In this document: one piece after another, positions 34,082-44,214 of the stretch
Numbering within the stretch: position 1 is the first letter of the stretch
How the letters are laid out: each line of letters starts with the position of its first letter
Origin: an uncultured Eubacteriales bacterium
GTDB lineage: Bacteria > Bacillota > Clostridia > Christensenellales > Borkfalkiaceae
Assembly (NCBI GenBank): GCA_900540805.1
Contig: UQHL01000008.1
Coordinates: 1-64,000, forward strand
DNA length: 64,000 bases
Reading direction: 5' to 3'
Notes under the pieces: generated by a model
Database searches by the model: none
What the model was told of the DNA's origin: nothing
The model's input: the letters and a program-made list of their open reading frames with translations, nothing else
Made by a program: the position numbers and the translations under genes

Positions 34082-36019
34082 TTAACTAAGAATGGTATCG
34101 AACGCCCTGCTCCATACATACCCCGTTAATCCGTTGTCGTAACGGGCGGGAAACTCGTTTGCCAACTCATAGCTGATTTTGGAATCCTCTACAAATCTTT
34201 TTCCCGTTATATAATCTATCTGAAAAATCGAATAGCTTCTGCCGTTAGGATGTATTTTGGCGAGGTTGGTATTGAAGCCTCTCAACGCCTGCAATAAATA
34301 TTTCTCTTCTCCCTCCAGGCCGTACATCAAGTAGTCGGCTTCCGCGCGCCAAATCGTCCAAACGTGTCCCATACATAAAGCGGGGCCGTCTTTGTCTCCT
34401 TCCCAATTCGTTTCCCACCACCTGAGCGACGATCCCTGCATACAACAAAGCGGCGTTTTTACCACCCATGCGTCGTGCAAAGCCAAAATTTCTCTTGCTT
34501 TTTCGATGTATTTTTCGTTTCTTTCCACATACGCGCTATAATAGAGCAAGGCAAGGGCCGTACAGGAAATCGAACCGTCCTCCATTTCCGCTTCCGCCTC
34601 CTCGGAACTGCCGCCTTCGGTAGGGAAAACGAGGCCGCGCCGCAACAGATAGTCGGCAAGTCGTTTGGCGCTTTTAAGAAACGCTTTGCTTTTTTCAGGA
34701 TCGCTTTCCTTCAAAGCCAGCGCGACATCTACAATATTAATCATCGGGCAACAGACGATGGAATAATCCTCGTATTTTCCCAGCCATTCGGTAAATGTTT
34801 CAATACGTCCGTCCTCCCGTTGGTAAAACGACAGAGCCGAATTTATCATGTTAACCGCAAACTCCAGATATCTTTTGTCTCCGAGCGCATTGAAGGCGTC
34901 TAAAAATATTCCCGCGCCGAAAAACTGCTCCTGAACTCTCTGCGATTTATATACATTATAAGCGGGAAGCCCCGCATGAGGGACCGTAAGGACGGAATAC
35001 CTTTCAACCGCACCGCGCTCGTCGAAACGCATAATTCTGTTCAGCGCTCTTTCGGCAAAGGCGGCATATTCGGAAACATATCCGTATTTTGTCATATATC
35101 TGAGCATAGCGGAAAGCCAGCACTGCCCCTCGCATAAATTTCCGAACGGATCTAAAAGCCCGTCTCGCAGTATCCCATCCAAATAACTTTTATATAAAGT
35201 ACGGTAATCTTTATATCCAAACAAGGTGCACCCGAGCCCCTTATTTCCTTTTGCGGACGGTATGGCCGACCATATTCCCTCCCGTTCGATTACAACTTCC
35301 GCTTTATTTTTTTCGACGGGATAAGTCTTTCCGCAAAACTCTATTTCGTCGCAGTCACCGAATATCCGCAAAGAAATCTTTTTCCCGATCGCCGCCGCAT
35401 TAAGGTGGGGAAGAACTACGGGAAGACTTTTGACGCGGGAAATTCGTTCGAGCGCGTCTTGAAAACTTTCGGCTTCGTAAATTCCGAAAACCAGCTCCTT
35501 ATAGTTACAGCCCGTTTTGTATTCTTTCGGAAACGAGGCGAGGAGCTTCAGATTATAAAAGTAATGTCCGCCTACGTAGGGAGAATAGTCCATCTTCCAG
35601 CCGTCCGCGCCGCTTTCGAATACGACGACCAAATTTTTGCCGCAGGGAGTGGTCAGATAAATATAGATATGCCGATTATCCTCCGAACGGTAGGGACTGT
35701 TGAAAAGATACTGCTTTTTCCAATCGCCGCCCTTTTTGCCCATAAAATCAAACGGAATATTTACCCCGAATTCCGAAAAAATATCCTCTTTACAGGAAAG
35801 GCAAAACCGCAACCCGCCCTCCTTTTCCGAAACGGATAAATCTACGCCGACAGACGCGCTTTCTTTTCCGAAAAGGGCTTTTCGGTCCCCGTAAGGGCTG
35901 CACGCCGACCTTTTGAAAGATCTTAAGTCGTCATTCTTCAACGTATAGCATACGGATAATTCCTCCGCCGTGACGGCCGCAGCCTCGCAATAAATCTTAT
36001 TGTTTCGATATTTCAACAT
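34082..36019 (-). CDS. (alpha/alpha)6-barrel-like protein of the carbohydrate cluster
   Basis: 645 residues, no signal peptide, so cytoplasmic. N-terminal beta-rich half (1-260) and C-terminal helical half (270-645) with repeated features of six-hairpin glycosidases: EGQCWLSAMLRYMTKYG, RVQEQFFGAGIFLDAF, GRIETFTEWLGKYED, MGHVWTIWRAEADYL. Family not identified; a glycoside hydrolase, lyase or phosphorylase acting on imported oligosaccharide is likely. Last gene of the cluster, 30 bp after a Gfo/Idh gene. Weak ribosome binding site. Confidence 0.7.
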   Translation of the reverse strand: MLKYRNNKIYCEAAAVTAEELSVCYTLKNDDLRSFKRSACSPYGDRKALFGKESASVGVDLSVSEKEGGLRFCLSCKEDIFSEFGVNIPFDFMGKKGGDWKKQYLFNSPYRSEDNRHIYIYLTTPCGKNLVVVFESGADGWKMDYSPYVGGHYFYNLKLLASFPKEYKTGCNYKELVFGIYEAESFQDALERISRVKSLPVVLPHLNAAAIGKKISLRIFGDCDEIEFCGKTYPVEKNKAEVVIEREGIWSAIPSAKGNKGLGCTLFGYKDYRTLYKSYLDGILRDGLLDPFGNLCEGQCWLSAMLRYMTKYGYVSEYAAFAERALNRIMRFDERGAVERYSVLTVPHAGLPAYNVYKSQRVQEQFFGAGIFLDAFNALGDKRYLEFAVNMINSALSFYQREDGRIETFTEWLGKYEDYSIVCCPMINIVDVALALKESDPEKSKAFLKSAKRLADYLLRRGLVFPTEGGSSEEAEAEMEDGSISCTALALLYYSAYVERNEKYIEKAREILALHDAWVVKTPLCCMQGSSLRWWETNWEGDKDGPALCMGHVWTIWRAEADYLMYGLEGEEKYLLQALRGFNTNLAKIHPNGRSYSIFQIDYITGKRFVEDSKISYELANEFPARYDNGLTGYVWSRAFDTILS

Positions 36020-36049
36020 ATTTTTACCACTTTATCGACTGAAAAGCCT

Positions 36050-37267
36050 TTATTTGATATTGAAAGGTTTTCCGTCCGCCAGCCTGGAGCGCTCGGCCGC
36101 AAAAGCCATATGATGGCTTTCCGCCGAAACGTCGATAAAGCTGATACCTTCGGCCTCTTCCCCGTTCAGAGCCAAAAAAAGTTCGTGCATCAGCCCCGCG
36201 TCGCCGCCGCCGTGATTTCCGTACGCACTCGCCTCTCCAGCCGTATCGATGCGGTAAATGTCTCCGTCATAAGGGCGGACTTCCACAAAATTTTTTTCCA
36301 TAATCCCGTAAAGCTCGGCCTTCGTCCCGTGAATCTTAATATCACGATAAATTTCCTTGCTGAACGCCGTCATGGAATGTGCGACCGTTACGCCGCCTTC
36401 AAAGCCTAAAATCGTCACCTGATGGTCCACGACGTCGTTGTCGCAGCGATAAACGCAGCGATCGTAAGGCGAATGGGCCAAAGAGGACAAAATCGCCTCG
36501 TCCGTCTGTTCCCCGACGTGAAAGTATCCCGACATCCAACGGTATTTCAGATACAGATCCTGCGCGCGATAAACGCAGCCTTTTACGCTGCATTGGCTGC
36601 AATAAGCCGCACTTCCCGCAGGAGCATGCCTCTCGTTAAAGTACGTCAATGCGCCCATGGAAGATACTTTTTCGCACTTTTTGCCGACCAGCCAGCGCAA
36701 AATATCCATATCGTGACAGCACTTTGCCAAAATCATGGGGCTTGACTCCCGGCTGTTTCGCCACGGTCCGCGCACGAAAGAATGCGCCTGATGATAATAC
36801 CCGACATTTTCGCTCGCTTCGACCGTCACGATTTCCCCCGCGGCGCCCTCTTTAAGCAGACGCTTTACGGCGCGATAAAAAGGCGTGTAACGCAGAACAT
36901 GGCAGACGATCACCTTGCGCCCCAGACGCGACGCCGCTACACATATTATTTCACATTCCTCTTCGGTGTTGGCGATCGGCTTTTCGAGGAGAAGATCGTA
37001 CCCCGCCTCCATGCAGGCGACGGCGTGTTCGGTATGCTCCTCGTCCTGCGTGGCAACAATCACCGCGTCCGCAAAAATCCCGGCCGAAAGAAATTCTCTG
37101 TAATCCTCAAAAACAGGACAGCCGTAACGCCGGGAAGCCAGCCGCCTCTTTTCCGCGTCGGTATCGATGACGGCCGCCACACGGAATTCTTCGGGACGGA
37201 ATCTCGCATATTCGCCGTAAATCATTCCTCGCTGTCCGTATCCCAAAACGGCAATATCCTTTCTCAT
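36050..37267 (-). CDS. Gfo/Idh/MocA oxidoreductase with Cys-rich insertion
   Basis: 405 residues. N-terminal Rossmann fold (VLGYGQRGMIYGEYA; dinucleotide acid in VIDTDAEKRR), EKPIA motif with catalytic lysine (LLLEKPIANTEEE), and C-terminal substrate domain. An insertion with CSQCSVKGC followed by YDRCVYRCDNDVVDHQ is typical of one subgroup and could bind a metal. Oxidises or epimerises a sugar or inositol derivative. AAGGAGAG precedes the ATG; it lies 11 bp after the second oxidoreductase gene. Confidence 0.88.
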   Translation of the reverse strand: MRKDIAVLGYGQRGMIYGEYARFRPEEFRVAAVIDTDAEKRRLASRRYGCPVFEDYREFLSAGIFADAVIVATQDEEHTEHAVACMEAGYDLLLEKPIANTEEECEIICVAASRLGRKVIVCHVLRYTPFYRAVKRLLKEGAAGEIVTVEASENVGYYHQAHSFVRGPWRNSRESSPMILAKCCHDMDILRWLVGKKCEKVSSMGALTYFNERHAPAGSAAYCSQCSVKGCVYRAQDLYLKYRWMSGYFHVGEQTDEAILSSLAHSPYDRCVYRCDNDVVDHQVTILGFEGGVTVAHSMTAFSKEIYRDIKIHGTKAELYGIMEKNFVEVRPYDGDIYRIDTAGEASAYGNHGGGDAGLMHELFLALNGEEAEGISFIDVSAESHHMAFAAERSRLADGKPFNIK

Positions 37268-37278
37268 ATACTCTCCTT

Positions 37279-38247
37279 TCAGGCAATCTCTCCGCCGAAT
37301 ACGTTATGCGCATGTGCGCACATATCGGAAACCATGGACAAAACCCGTTCCTTAAAATCGAAGGCCGGCTGTGTGGATGCGCTTTGTATCGACTGCAAAA
37401 ACAAACGGTAGGCAGCAAACTCGTCGCCCGCCTCACCCTTTAGGGAAACGGAAATCACTTCTTCTCCCTTCGGCGCAGAATCGGCCGCGTTTTTCGTACA
37501 ACGGATTTCGCCGTTGCCCGCCTCGTCGAGACATGCCGTTCCGGCGCTTCCGTAGATCATCCAGCGCGGCCGACGGACAAAGACGTGTGAATCCACCGTG
37601 ATCTGATATTCGATCTTTCCGTGCAGTCGAAGTTCGAAGCCGTCTTCCGCCTCGCCGGGCCCCACAAAAAAACGCGTGCAGTCGAAAGAGTCGTAATTGC
37701 CGAGTTTAAGAGCCTGTTCGATGAGGGGCACGCCTTTATTCAAAAGCATTCCGCCTCCCCTCGCGCGGCAGGCGCGCCAGCCCTCGAAAGCGTTCCCCGA
37801 GGCAAATTCCCGGGATTCTATACGATAAATTTTCCCCAGACGCTTTTCCTTCAGCAACTTTTCCGCCGTTAAAAAGTCTTTTCGGAAAAGATGCGCGCGG
37901 TTGACAAAAAGCGTCACCCCCGCGTCCTCCGCCGCACGACGCATCTCCCTGTATTGGGCGACGTTCATCGCCGCAGGCGTTTCGCAGAAAATATGTTTTC
38001 CCGCCTTCGCCGCCGCGATTACATAATCCGCATGCGCGTCGTTAGGCGTGGCGATCAAAACCGCGTCCAAATCCGCTTCCAGCAAGCTCTGCACGGAGGG
38101 AGCGCTATAAAGTCCGTCCTCGGCGATCTTACGGGCCGCCGCTTCGGCTATATCGTACGCCGCCACGGGAGTTATCCCGCCGAAGCGCAATAGCTCCCGC
38201 CGATGGTAAGCACCCATTTCTCCGTATCCTATCATTCCGATTTTCAT
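37279..38247 (-). CDS. Gfo/Idh/MocA oxidoreductase
   Basis: 322 residues. Rossmann motif IGMIGYGEMGAYHR, catalytic-type CETPAA in place of the common EKP, and a substrate domain with FEGWRACRARGGGMLLNKG. Start at the ATG after GGAGG; the two codons before it (TTG CTC) belong to the leader. Paired with the following oxidoreductase, probably for successive steps on the same imported sugar. Confidence 0.88.
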   Translation of the reverse strand: MKIGMIGYGEMGAYHRRELLRFGGITPVAAYDIAEAAARKIAEDGLYSAPSVQSLLEADLDAVLIATPNDAHADYVIAAAKAGKHIFCETPAAMNVAQYREMRRAAEDAGVTLFVNRAHLFRKDFLTAEKLLKEKRLGKIYRIESREFASGNAFEGWRACRARGGGMLLNKGVPLIEQALKLGNYDSFDCTRFFVGPGEAEDGFELRLHGKIEYQITVDSHVFVRRPRWMIYGSAGTACLDEAGNGEIRCTKNAADSAPKGEEVISVSLKGEAGDEFAAYRLFLQSIQSASTQPAFDFKERVLSMVSDMCAHAHNVFGGEIA

Positions 38248-38337
38248 GAGCAACCTCCAAAGCCCTTTTTTCCGTATTTTCTCTCCATTTTTTGTTTTGG
38301 CGTTAAAACGCCTGTGCGCCCGATATTTTTCGTCGTT

Positions 38338-39243
38338 TCATTTATTCCTGTCCTGAAAGGTTTTGGGGGCACAACCGACCTTATTGGTAAACAGGCGGGA
38401 AAAATAATGATAATCGTCGTATCCGACCATAAACGCCACTTCCGTAACGGTATATTTGTGCGTCAAAAGTAATTTTTTAGCCTGTTTGATACGATACTCC
38501 ATCAGAAACTCGTGCGGCGCTTTATTGGTCACCGTCTTAAAGAGCTTGCGGAAATGACTGGGCGAAATTCCGTATTCGCCCACAATCTTCGGCAGATCAA
38601 TTTCGCTCTGGTAATTTTCAATGATGAAATTCATATAATTTTCCACCATATCGCTGCCGTGAACTTCATTTTTCTGCTTCAAATATACTTCGTCGCAAAT
38701 TTCGGACAATATTTGCAAAAAAATACCGCGCAGACGAATAGGCTTGCTGGGCAGATCGCCCTCAAAGACGCTTAAAAGCTCGGCAAACAATTCTTTCATT
38801 TCGGCAAAGCGATGAATAAAAAGGGATTTTACAGAGGGAAATTCTTTCGAGTCGTAAGCCTTCCGCCCCATCAGATCCTCGTCTATTTTGGCCGCTTTCA
38901 CCATATCCCAGCACTGCGACAAATATGTCTCTTTGACGTCAAAATCGGGATTGTTTTTATCGTAAAACCAATCGAAATGAACCCCGTAATAATTAAATTC
39001 TTTTCCCTTTTCCACGTAATAGCGATGCTTGACAAACGGCTTCATCACATGGACCTCGTTGGCTTTCACCACATATTTCTCGTTTTCGGTTTCCACCACG
39101 TATTCGCCTTCCGTGACAAACGTGATTTCATTGTCGTACAAAATTCTCCAAGGAACATAATAATTAAATTCATTGGCATGAAACGTCTGCACAAATCTCA
39201 CATAGGGAGACAATGAAAGCATTTCTATCATAATATTGCTCAT
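38338..39243 (-). CDS. AraC-family regulator with cupin sensor
   Basis: 301 residues. N-terminal cupin-like sensory domain (WRILYDNEITFVTEGEYVV, MKPFVKHRYYVEKG) and C-terminal double helix-turn-helix (IDLPKIVGEYGISPSHFRKL; YTVTEVAFMVGYDDYHYFS). Start follows GGAGGTATAGCC. It has its own promoter within the cluster and probably activates the surrounding transport and oxidoreductase genes on binding the sugar. Confidence 0.9.
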   Translation of the reverse strand: MSNIMIEMLSLSPYVRFVQTFHANEFNYYVPWRILYDNEITFVTEGEYVVETENEKYVVKANEVHVMKPFVKHRYYVEKGKEFNYYGVHFDWFYDKNNPDFDVKETYLSQCWDMVKAAKIDEDLMGRKAYDSKEFPSVKSLFIHRFAEMKELFAELLSVFEGDLPSKPIRLRGIFLQILSEICDEVYLKQKNEVHGSDMVENYMNFIIENYQSEIDLPKIVGEYGISPSHFRKLFKTVTNKAPHEFLMEYRIKQAKKLLLTHKYTVTEVAFMVGYDDYHYFSRLFTNKVGCAPKTFQDRNK

Positions 39244-39287
39244 GGCTATACCTCCGACAGAAGCTTTTAATGCTCTCACGACGCCTC

Positions 39288-39315
39288 GAGCGGGAAAACA
39301 GATGCTTTCCCGCTC
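39288..39315 (-). promoter_or_regulatory. Leader hairpin before the cupin AraC gene
   Basis: Perfect 10-bp stem GAGCGGGAAA/TTTCCCGCTC with an 8-base loop between promoter and start codon. No T tract, so a terminator is doubtful; it lies in the 5' untranslated region. Confidence 0.45.
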
Positions 39316-39344
39316 CGCATCGGATTTCGAGCCGATATTTTTCT

Positions 39345-39384
39345 CTTATAAGAAAATTATAAGGGATCACGGCCCGAAAATCAA
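39345..39384 (-). promoter_or_regulatory. Promoter and overlapping inverted repeat of the cupin AraC gene
   Basis: Minus-strand TTGATT (39379-39384), 17 bp, TATAAT (39356-39361). The inverted repeat CTTATAA-N5-TTATAAG (39345-39363) overlaps the -10 and could be an autoregulatory operator. Confidence 0.6.
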
Positions 39385-39390
39385 GCATTT

Positions 39391-42300
39391 TCAAATCTTT
39401 TCGCTCGCCACCTTGACAATACGGAAATTGGAATAATACATTTCGCCCGAATTATACCAGCCGCTCGTATTGTTATGAAGTTCGAGACTGAGATAATTTA
39501 TCGGATCGGAGCCGTCTGCTTCAAGCATGCTATAACTCAGATATACGGTGGTCGTGGATTTCGCGGGAATCACCTGTTCACGGAAAATCCCCCACATCAT
39601 CGAATTGCCGCCGCGTCCGAAGCCGAAGAAAATCGTGAGCGCCTCTTGGGAATCGTTTCTCACATCTACGGCGATGAGATCGGTTTCGGGAGAATAATTT
39701 TCGTCCAAAACCTTTTTCGCATAGCCCTCCGTCCACAGCTTCCACTCGTATCTGCCGTTTGCGGACAACTTCAGCCAGCCGTTTTCAAACGAAGCGTTAA
39801 AAGCCTCGGACGTCGTACCGTCTTCGTTGGTTACCTTTGTATCTTCGACGATTTTCTGCGCCATGGCTGCGTCGGGTTGAAGCAACGCTTTCTGCTCGAA
39901 TTCGTTTGCATCGATAAGCCCGAAGCCCGTAATAACGATCTGATCTCCCAACGCCTCCATCCAAAGCCCAAACGAACCGTCCTCTTTCAAAGGAGCAGCA
40001 CTGCGCGGCAGCGTAAACATAAACTCTTTATCGGGCGCAGGCCATGCTTTCAAATATCTTTCGTTGCTGCGATCGCAGTCAAGATCGTCCATCAACGCAC
40101 AGATATAAGGCGTTTTTGCTGAAAGATTGACGCCTGAAATAAACAGAAGCGTATCTTTGTCCGAACGGTTGAACGACGAAATCAAATCGGGATCGTTGTA
40201 GAAAAAACCGCCATACGCCGCGCCCGTCGTCACTTTGACAGCCGTCCTTCCTTTATAGGTCGTCGTTTCGAACGTGTCGCCCGTCGCCTTCGCTGAGAAC
40301 AATTCGGCGTTAATCTTTTGCGCCGCGAAAAACTCGTAGGAAACCTCTTTCGTCCGTTCGCCGTTTGTCTCGCTGACGAGATAGCTTACTTTGTAAAATC
40401 CTGCGTCGGTATCTATTTCGCCGTTTGCGTACTGCGAGGAGGTCACGTCCGTCCATTCGTCGGAAGCGGCCGCGCGGTATTCCACCTTGCTGACCGTAGC
40501 GGTATGAGGAAGAACGGTATTAAACATCGTATCGTAAGCGGGAACAATGTAATTTTCGCCGTAAGCGGCCCGTTTATAGCTTTCGACGCCATCTCTCTCC
40601 AAAGCGTCGAACGCATCCATCACGGTCAGGGTAAAGCCGACTTCGGAAACGATGCCCGTCGCCTTTTCGGTAATCGTATAGGTCACGTCATAAAAGCCTT
40701 TTTTCAGCGCAAACGCACCGTCGGAAAATGCCTGCGGCTCGCCTTCCGCATTTGTATTTTCGCGGTAAATCACCGATTTTATTTCCGCCGTAACGGAGAA
40801 ATTGGTATCGTACATGGTGTCGAAGCCAGGCACGGCCCACAAGCTTCCCGGAGCCTTTGTCAAAGCTTCTTCGGTATGCTGTTCGGCCTTTTTCGTAACC
40901 GAAAGCTTTTCGAGGGGAGACTCCGCACAGGAAGGATAATTGACGATACGCACGTCGTTGATCACCAGATCGGCCACCGCGTCGGTGTTGAAACGAATAC
41001 AGTTGAAATCCCTCCTCATCGTCTCGTCGCCCCGCGTGCTCGCGCCCATATATACGTCTCTCGAACCGTTGGCGGGAATCGTGAGCTTATACAACCACTG
41101 CACCCCCGTTTCGGTCACGTTCCCGTTTCCGCCGTTACCGAGCATTACCCACATGGGAACTTCCCGATCGGAAAGGTTGTGCACCGTATAGGCGAAATAA
41201 CTGCCGAATTTATGCTCGGGACGCACTTTTGCAAATTTATCGTCGATCAGCTGTTTTACGTTCGGGTCGCTGAGAAAATCGAGATAGACGTCGCCATCGG
41301 TCGTTTTATTGAGACGAAGCCCCTGCAAACCGTCCCGATCGTAAGCGCTAAGCTCAATCCCGTTGAAAGCTTCGGTACCTATTTGAGAGGTATAGGCGCC
41401 GAGCGTCGTGGGAATCGCGTTGTTTTCCCACACCTTGGTGACGACAGAGGAATCTTCCTCGACGATCCCGGTCGATAAAATATACAAATCGTTGGCGTAA
41501 AAATGAGGATTTACCGTATCTTCAGCACGATTGTGAAGTTCGCCTTCTCCCAGAGGCTCGCCCTTCCATTCCCAAACCTCCAGCGAAATATCCATGATCG
41601 TCAATTTTCCCGTATGCATATTTTTGGGAATGACGATTTCGAAATGTTCGTAGGGAGCGACGATATATTTGTTGCCGAAATTGCCTTTTACGCCCGTATA
41701 TTCGCCGTCGTCATACACCGCGCAATAGAATTTTCCCCAATAAGGCGTGGGATTATAGCAGTTCAGCACAATTGCCGCGTCGGGCTGCGCATTGATGGCG
41801 CGGAACAGGTCGCTCGGCCCCACCAGCTTCATGCCGCCCCAATCGTTGTTGCTGAAAGGCGTATGAATTTTGAGAATATATCCCTCCGATTTCAGTTCCG
41901 GATCGACTACGGTACTCATCTCCGCATTTGCAGAAACGGAACCTCGGTCGATCATTTCGTTTAACAGCACGTCGCCGACCGTGACGATAAAATCGTACGT
42001 ATATTTTTTCGAAGCGTCCGCTTTCGCCGTGAGGGTATAAGTCACTTTGATCGAGCCTACCCCGTAACGCCGCGGCGTTTCGAGATCCGTAACGGGCCGG
42101 GCAACCTCTGTTCCCTGCGGCGTATAGGCCGCAGACTTTACGGAAGTAAAGTCTGCATTTTTCCAATCGTGCAAATCGTAAGAGATGTCCGCGACTTCGT
42201 CAAATTCGGGGATTTTGTAAGAGGTGAAATCGTTTATGGAAGTAAGATCACCGATTCCTTTTTTTGCGGTAATCGTTGCGCCCTGATCGGCAAATGTAAT

Positions 42301-42696
42301 AAATACCTTTACTTCGTCCGCTTTTGTCTTCGCCGCATCTTTATCCGTAGCATTATAGCACACGGTGTATTTTCCGATACCCGCAGGCTTGAGATAGCCG
42401 TCTTCGACCTCGGCCGCCTTCCCTGAAGGATCGGTAGCCGTAATCGTTATCGGCAGGCGTTTTTTATCGACCTTGCTTTTGCACTCCGCCGTGGGGAGCT
42501 CGTAACTTTTGACATAATTTGCAGTGATTTCCCGTTCGGAAACGCTTAAATCGATAACCGGCTTTTCCGAGGGCAGAGCGGCGGAATTTTCAACGGAAGG
42601 ACCGTTAGAGGAATTTTTCCCGTTTCCTCCGCAGCCCGCCAAAAAGAATGTCGTCGTGAGAAAAAGGCTCATGACAACGGCTACAAGTTTTTTCAT
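39391..42696 (-). CDS. Large surface lipoprotein of the carbohydrate cluster
   Basis: 1101 residues. Start MKKLVAVVMSLFL with lipobox FFLAGC. The rest is beta-rich with repeated Ig-like or carbohydrate-binding-like modules; two stretches (AVPGFDTMYDTNFSV and VPAYDTMFNTVLPHT) are diverged copies of one module. No catalytic motif was recognised. Its place next to secreted DUF4091 and phosphoesterase lipoproteins suggests a glycan-binding surface protein. It stands 39 bp after the phosphoesterase gene. Confidence 0.72.
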   Translation of the reverse strand: MKKLVAVVMSLFLTTTFFLAGCGGNGKNSSNGPSVENSAALPSEKPVIDLSVSEREITANYVKSYELPTAECKSKVDKKRLPITITATDPSGKAAEVEDGYLKPAGIGKYTVCYNATDKDAAKTKADEVKVFITFADQGATITAKKGIGDLTSINDFTSYKIPEFDEVADISYDLHDWKNADFTSVKSAAYTPQGTEVARPVTDLETPRRYGVGSIKVTYTLTAKADASKKYTYDFIVTVGDVLLNEMIDRGSVSANAEMSTVVDPELKSEGYILKIHTPFSNNDWGGMKLVGPSDLFRAINAQPDAAIVLNCYNPTPYWGKFYCAVYDDGEYTGVKGNFGNKYIVAPYEHFEIVIPKNMHTGKLTIMDISLEVWEWKGEPLGEGELHNRAEDTVNPHFYANDLYILSTGIVEEDSSVVTKVWENNAIPTTLGAYTSQIGTEAFNGIELSAYDRDGLQGLRLNKTTDGDVYLDFLSDPNVKQLIDDKFAKVRPEHKFGSYFAYTVHNLSDREVPMWVMLGNGGNGNVTETGVQWLYKLTIPANGSRDVYMGASTRGDETMRRDFNCIRFNTDAVADLVINDVRIVNYPSCAESPLEKLSVTKKAEQHTEEALTKAPGSLWAVPGFDTMYDTNFSVTAEIKSVIYRENTNAEGEPQAFSDGAFALKKGFYDVTYTITEKATGIVSEVGFTLTVMDAFDALERDGVESYKRAAYGENYIVPAYDTMFNTVLPHTATVSKVEYRAAASDEWTDVTSSQYANGEIDTDAGFYKVSYLVSETNGERTKEVSYEFFAAQKINAELFSAKATGDTFETTTYKGRTAVKVTTGAAYGGFFYNDPDLISSFNRSDKDTLLFISGVNLSAKTPYICALMDDLDCDRSNERYLKAWPAPDKEFMFTLPRSAAPLKEDGSFGLWMEALGDQIVITGFGLIDANEFEQKALLQPDAAMAQKIVEDTKVTNEDGTTSEAFNASFENGWLKLSANGRYEWKLWTEGYAKKVLDENYSPETDLIAVDVRNDSQEALTIFFGFGRGGNSMMWGIFREQVIPAKSTTTVYLSYSMLEADGSDPINYLSLELHNNTSGWYNSGEMYYSNFRIVKVASEKI

Positions 42697-42735
42697 CCTA
42701 TGCCTCCTTATATTTCGAATGCGCATTCGACTTGG

Positions 42736-44202
42736 TTATATCCGGGGACCGGCGACGTCGATATAGAGCGGCTCGCCCGATCTCCCGAAACAGTTATACG
42801 GTTGTATTTTTACCTGATATTTTGAAGCGACCTCCGTCAGGCTGAGCTTCAGCGCATACCTGCCCGGCTCGCCCAGCGCGGCGTAATAGTCGCTTACGAT
42901 ACATTTCTGCGCCAGCGGTATATCCGTACCGAATTTTACGGCGCTGACAACGTAGCTCTCGACGGGCGCCCCCTCGGTCATAGCCTCCTTCCAGCTGATT
43001 TTAATCTGCAACCCGTCCAAGACGGCCTCCGCCTCATGTCCTTCCTTCCATTCGGGCACGGGGTCGGTCTCTCCCCGTTTGTCAGTATAGATAAAATCAT
43101 CCGTCGTCGGGGCCGCAGGGACAATCCATTGCCCCCCGAACGCTTTGCCCGTATTAAAATTTATCCGATCGATCGTCACCGCATTTTCATACGCCTTGAC
43201 GACCAGCCCCTGCCCCTGATCGTGGCTGTTTGCCCCCGTCAGCTCGTTGGGATAGGGCCGATAGCTGCCGTCGGACATCACATTATCAAATTTGATCCCC
43301 GCGCTGTTCGCTATCTTTCCCTCCTCGTTTTTCGCACCCAGACAGCAATAGGAACAGGAACCCGTATTGACCGCGGTATATTCCTTTTGATAAATACTCC
43401 TCTCGTCCGCCAAGGGATAATGGCAGTGCGCCGTAAACAGAATCACGTTGGGATACCGCCGCAAAATACCGTCGATCTGGGAACTTTGAGCCGTCGCGTC
43501 ACTGTTTCCGAAGCTGCCGTACGTCGTGCCCGCAACGGGGGGATGAATGCCTACGAAAATAGGTTTTCCGTCCGCTTCTTCGGCGGCCGACGCCGCTTCT
43601 TTTTCCAGATAGTTAAGACTTCCGCGGGTAATACAGTCGTTGCTGTCATACACGTTGGTGTCGATCGTGATAAAAGAGTATCCCTTTATTTTTTTGTGCG
43701 CTCGAAGCTCCTCGCCCGTGTTTTCGGTAAATTGCTTATCCGTAAATTCTTTATCGTTGTTGGGCTTCCCCGATACCCCGACAAAACGCTCGTGATTTCC
43801 CACGTTGAATAGAATTTCGGGACGGGCGCTTTTATCGGGAAACACTTCGTCCATAATAGAATTATAGAGATCGTAACTCGACTGTTGGGCGTTGTTGACA
43901 ATGTCGCCCAGGAAAAACAAAACATCCACATCGATTGCTTTATAGTATTCCAACGCCCTTTTGAACTGAGCGGGAGCGTTATAATTGCTTGCAAGAGGCC
44001 CCACGTCCGCTTCCAGCTGCGTATCCGAAACGACGCCCGCCGTCATAAGCGCCTCTCCCTGCGGCTGCAGTTCCTCCGTCGAACTTGTTTCCAAAGAATC
44101 CGCATCCGCAGAGGAAGCGCTGCCACCTTCGCCGCAGGCCGTAAAAGACATTGCCAAAAAAGCGGCGGCAATTATTGCAAAAATCTTTTTTATGGGTTTC
44201 AT
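42736..44202 (-). CDS. Calcineurin-like phosphoesterase lipoprotein
   Basis: 488 residues. Lipobox MSFTAC. Metallophosphatase motifs in order: VVSDTQLEAD (D-x-x variant), FFLGDIVNNA, VGNHERF, and later TAHCHYPL with the metal-binding histidines. A fibronectin-III-like tail (about 395-488) follows. It would act on the outer face on a phosphorylated sugar or polymer. GGGAGAGGGG precedes the ATG. Confidence 0.85.
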   Translation of the reverse strand: MKPIKKIFAIIAAAFLAMSFTACGEGGSASSADADSLETSSTEELQPQGEALMTAGVVSDTQLEADVGPLASNYNAPAQFKRALEYYKAIDVDVLFFLGDIVNNAQQSSYDLYNSIMDEVFPDKSARPEILFNVGNHERFVGVSGKPNNDKEFTDKQFTENTGEELRAHKKIKGYSFITIDTNVYDSNDCITRGSLNYLEKEAASAAEEADGKPIFVGIHPPVAGTTYGSFGNSDATAQSSQIDGILRRYPNVILFTAHCHYPLADERSIYQKEYTAVNTGSCSYCCLGAKNEEGKIANSAGIKFDNVMSDGSYRPYPNELTGANSHDQGQGLVVKAYENAVTIDRINFNTGKAFGGQWIVPAAPTTDDFIYTDKRGETDPVPEWKEGHEAEAVLDGLQIKISWKEAMTEGAPVESYVVSAVKFGTDIPLAQKCIVSDYYAALGEPGRYALKLSLTEVASKYQVKIQPYNCFGRSGEPLYIDVAGPRI

Positions 44203-44214
44203 TCCCCTCTCCCT

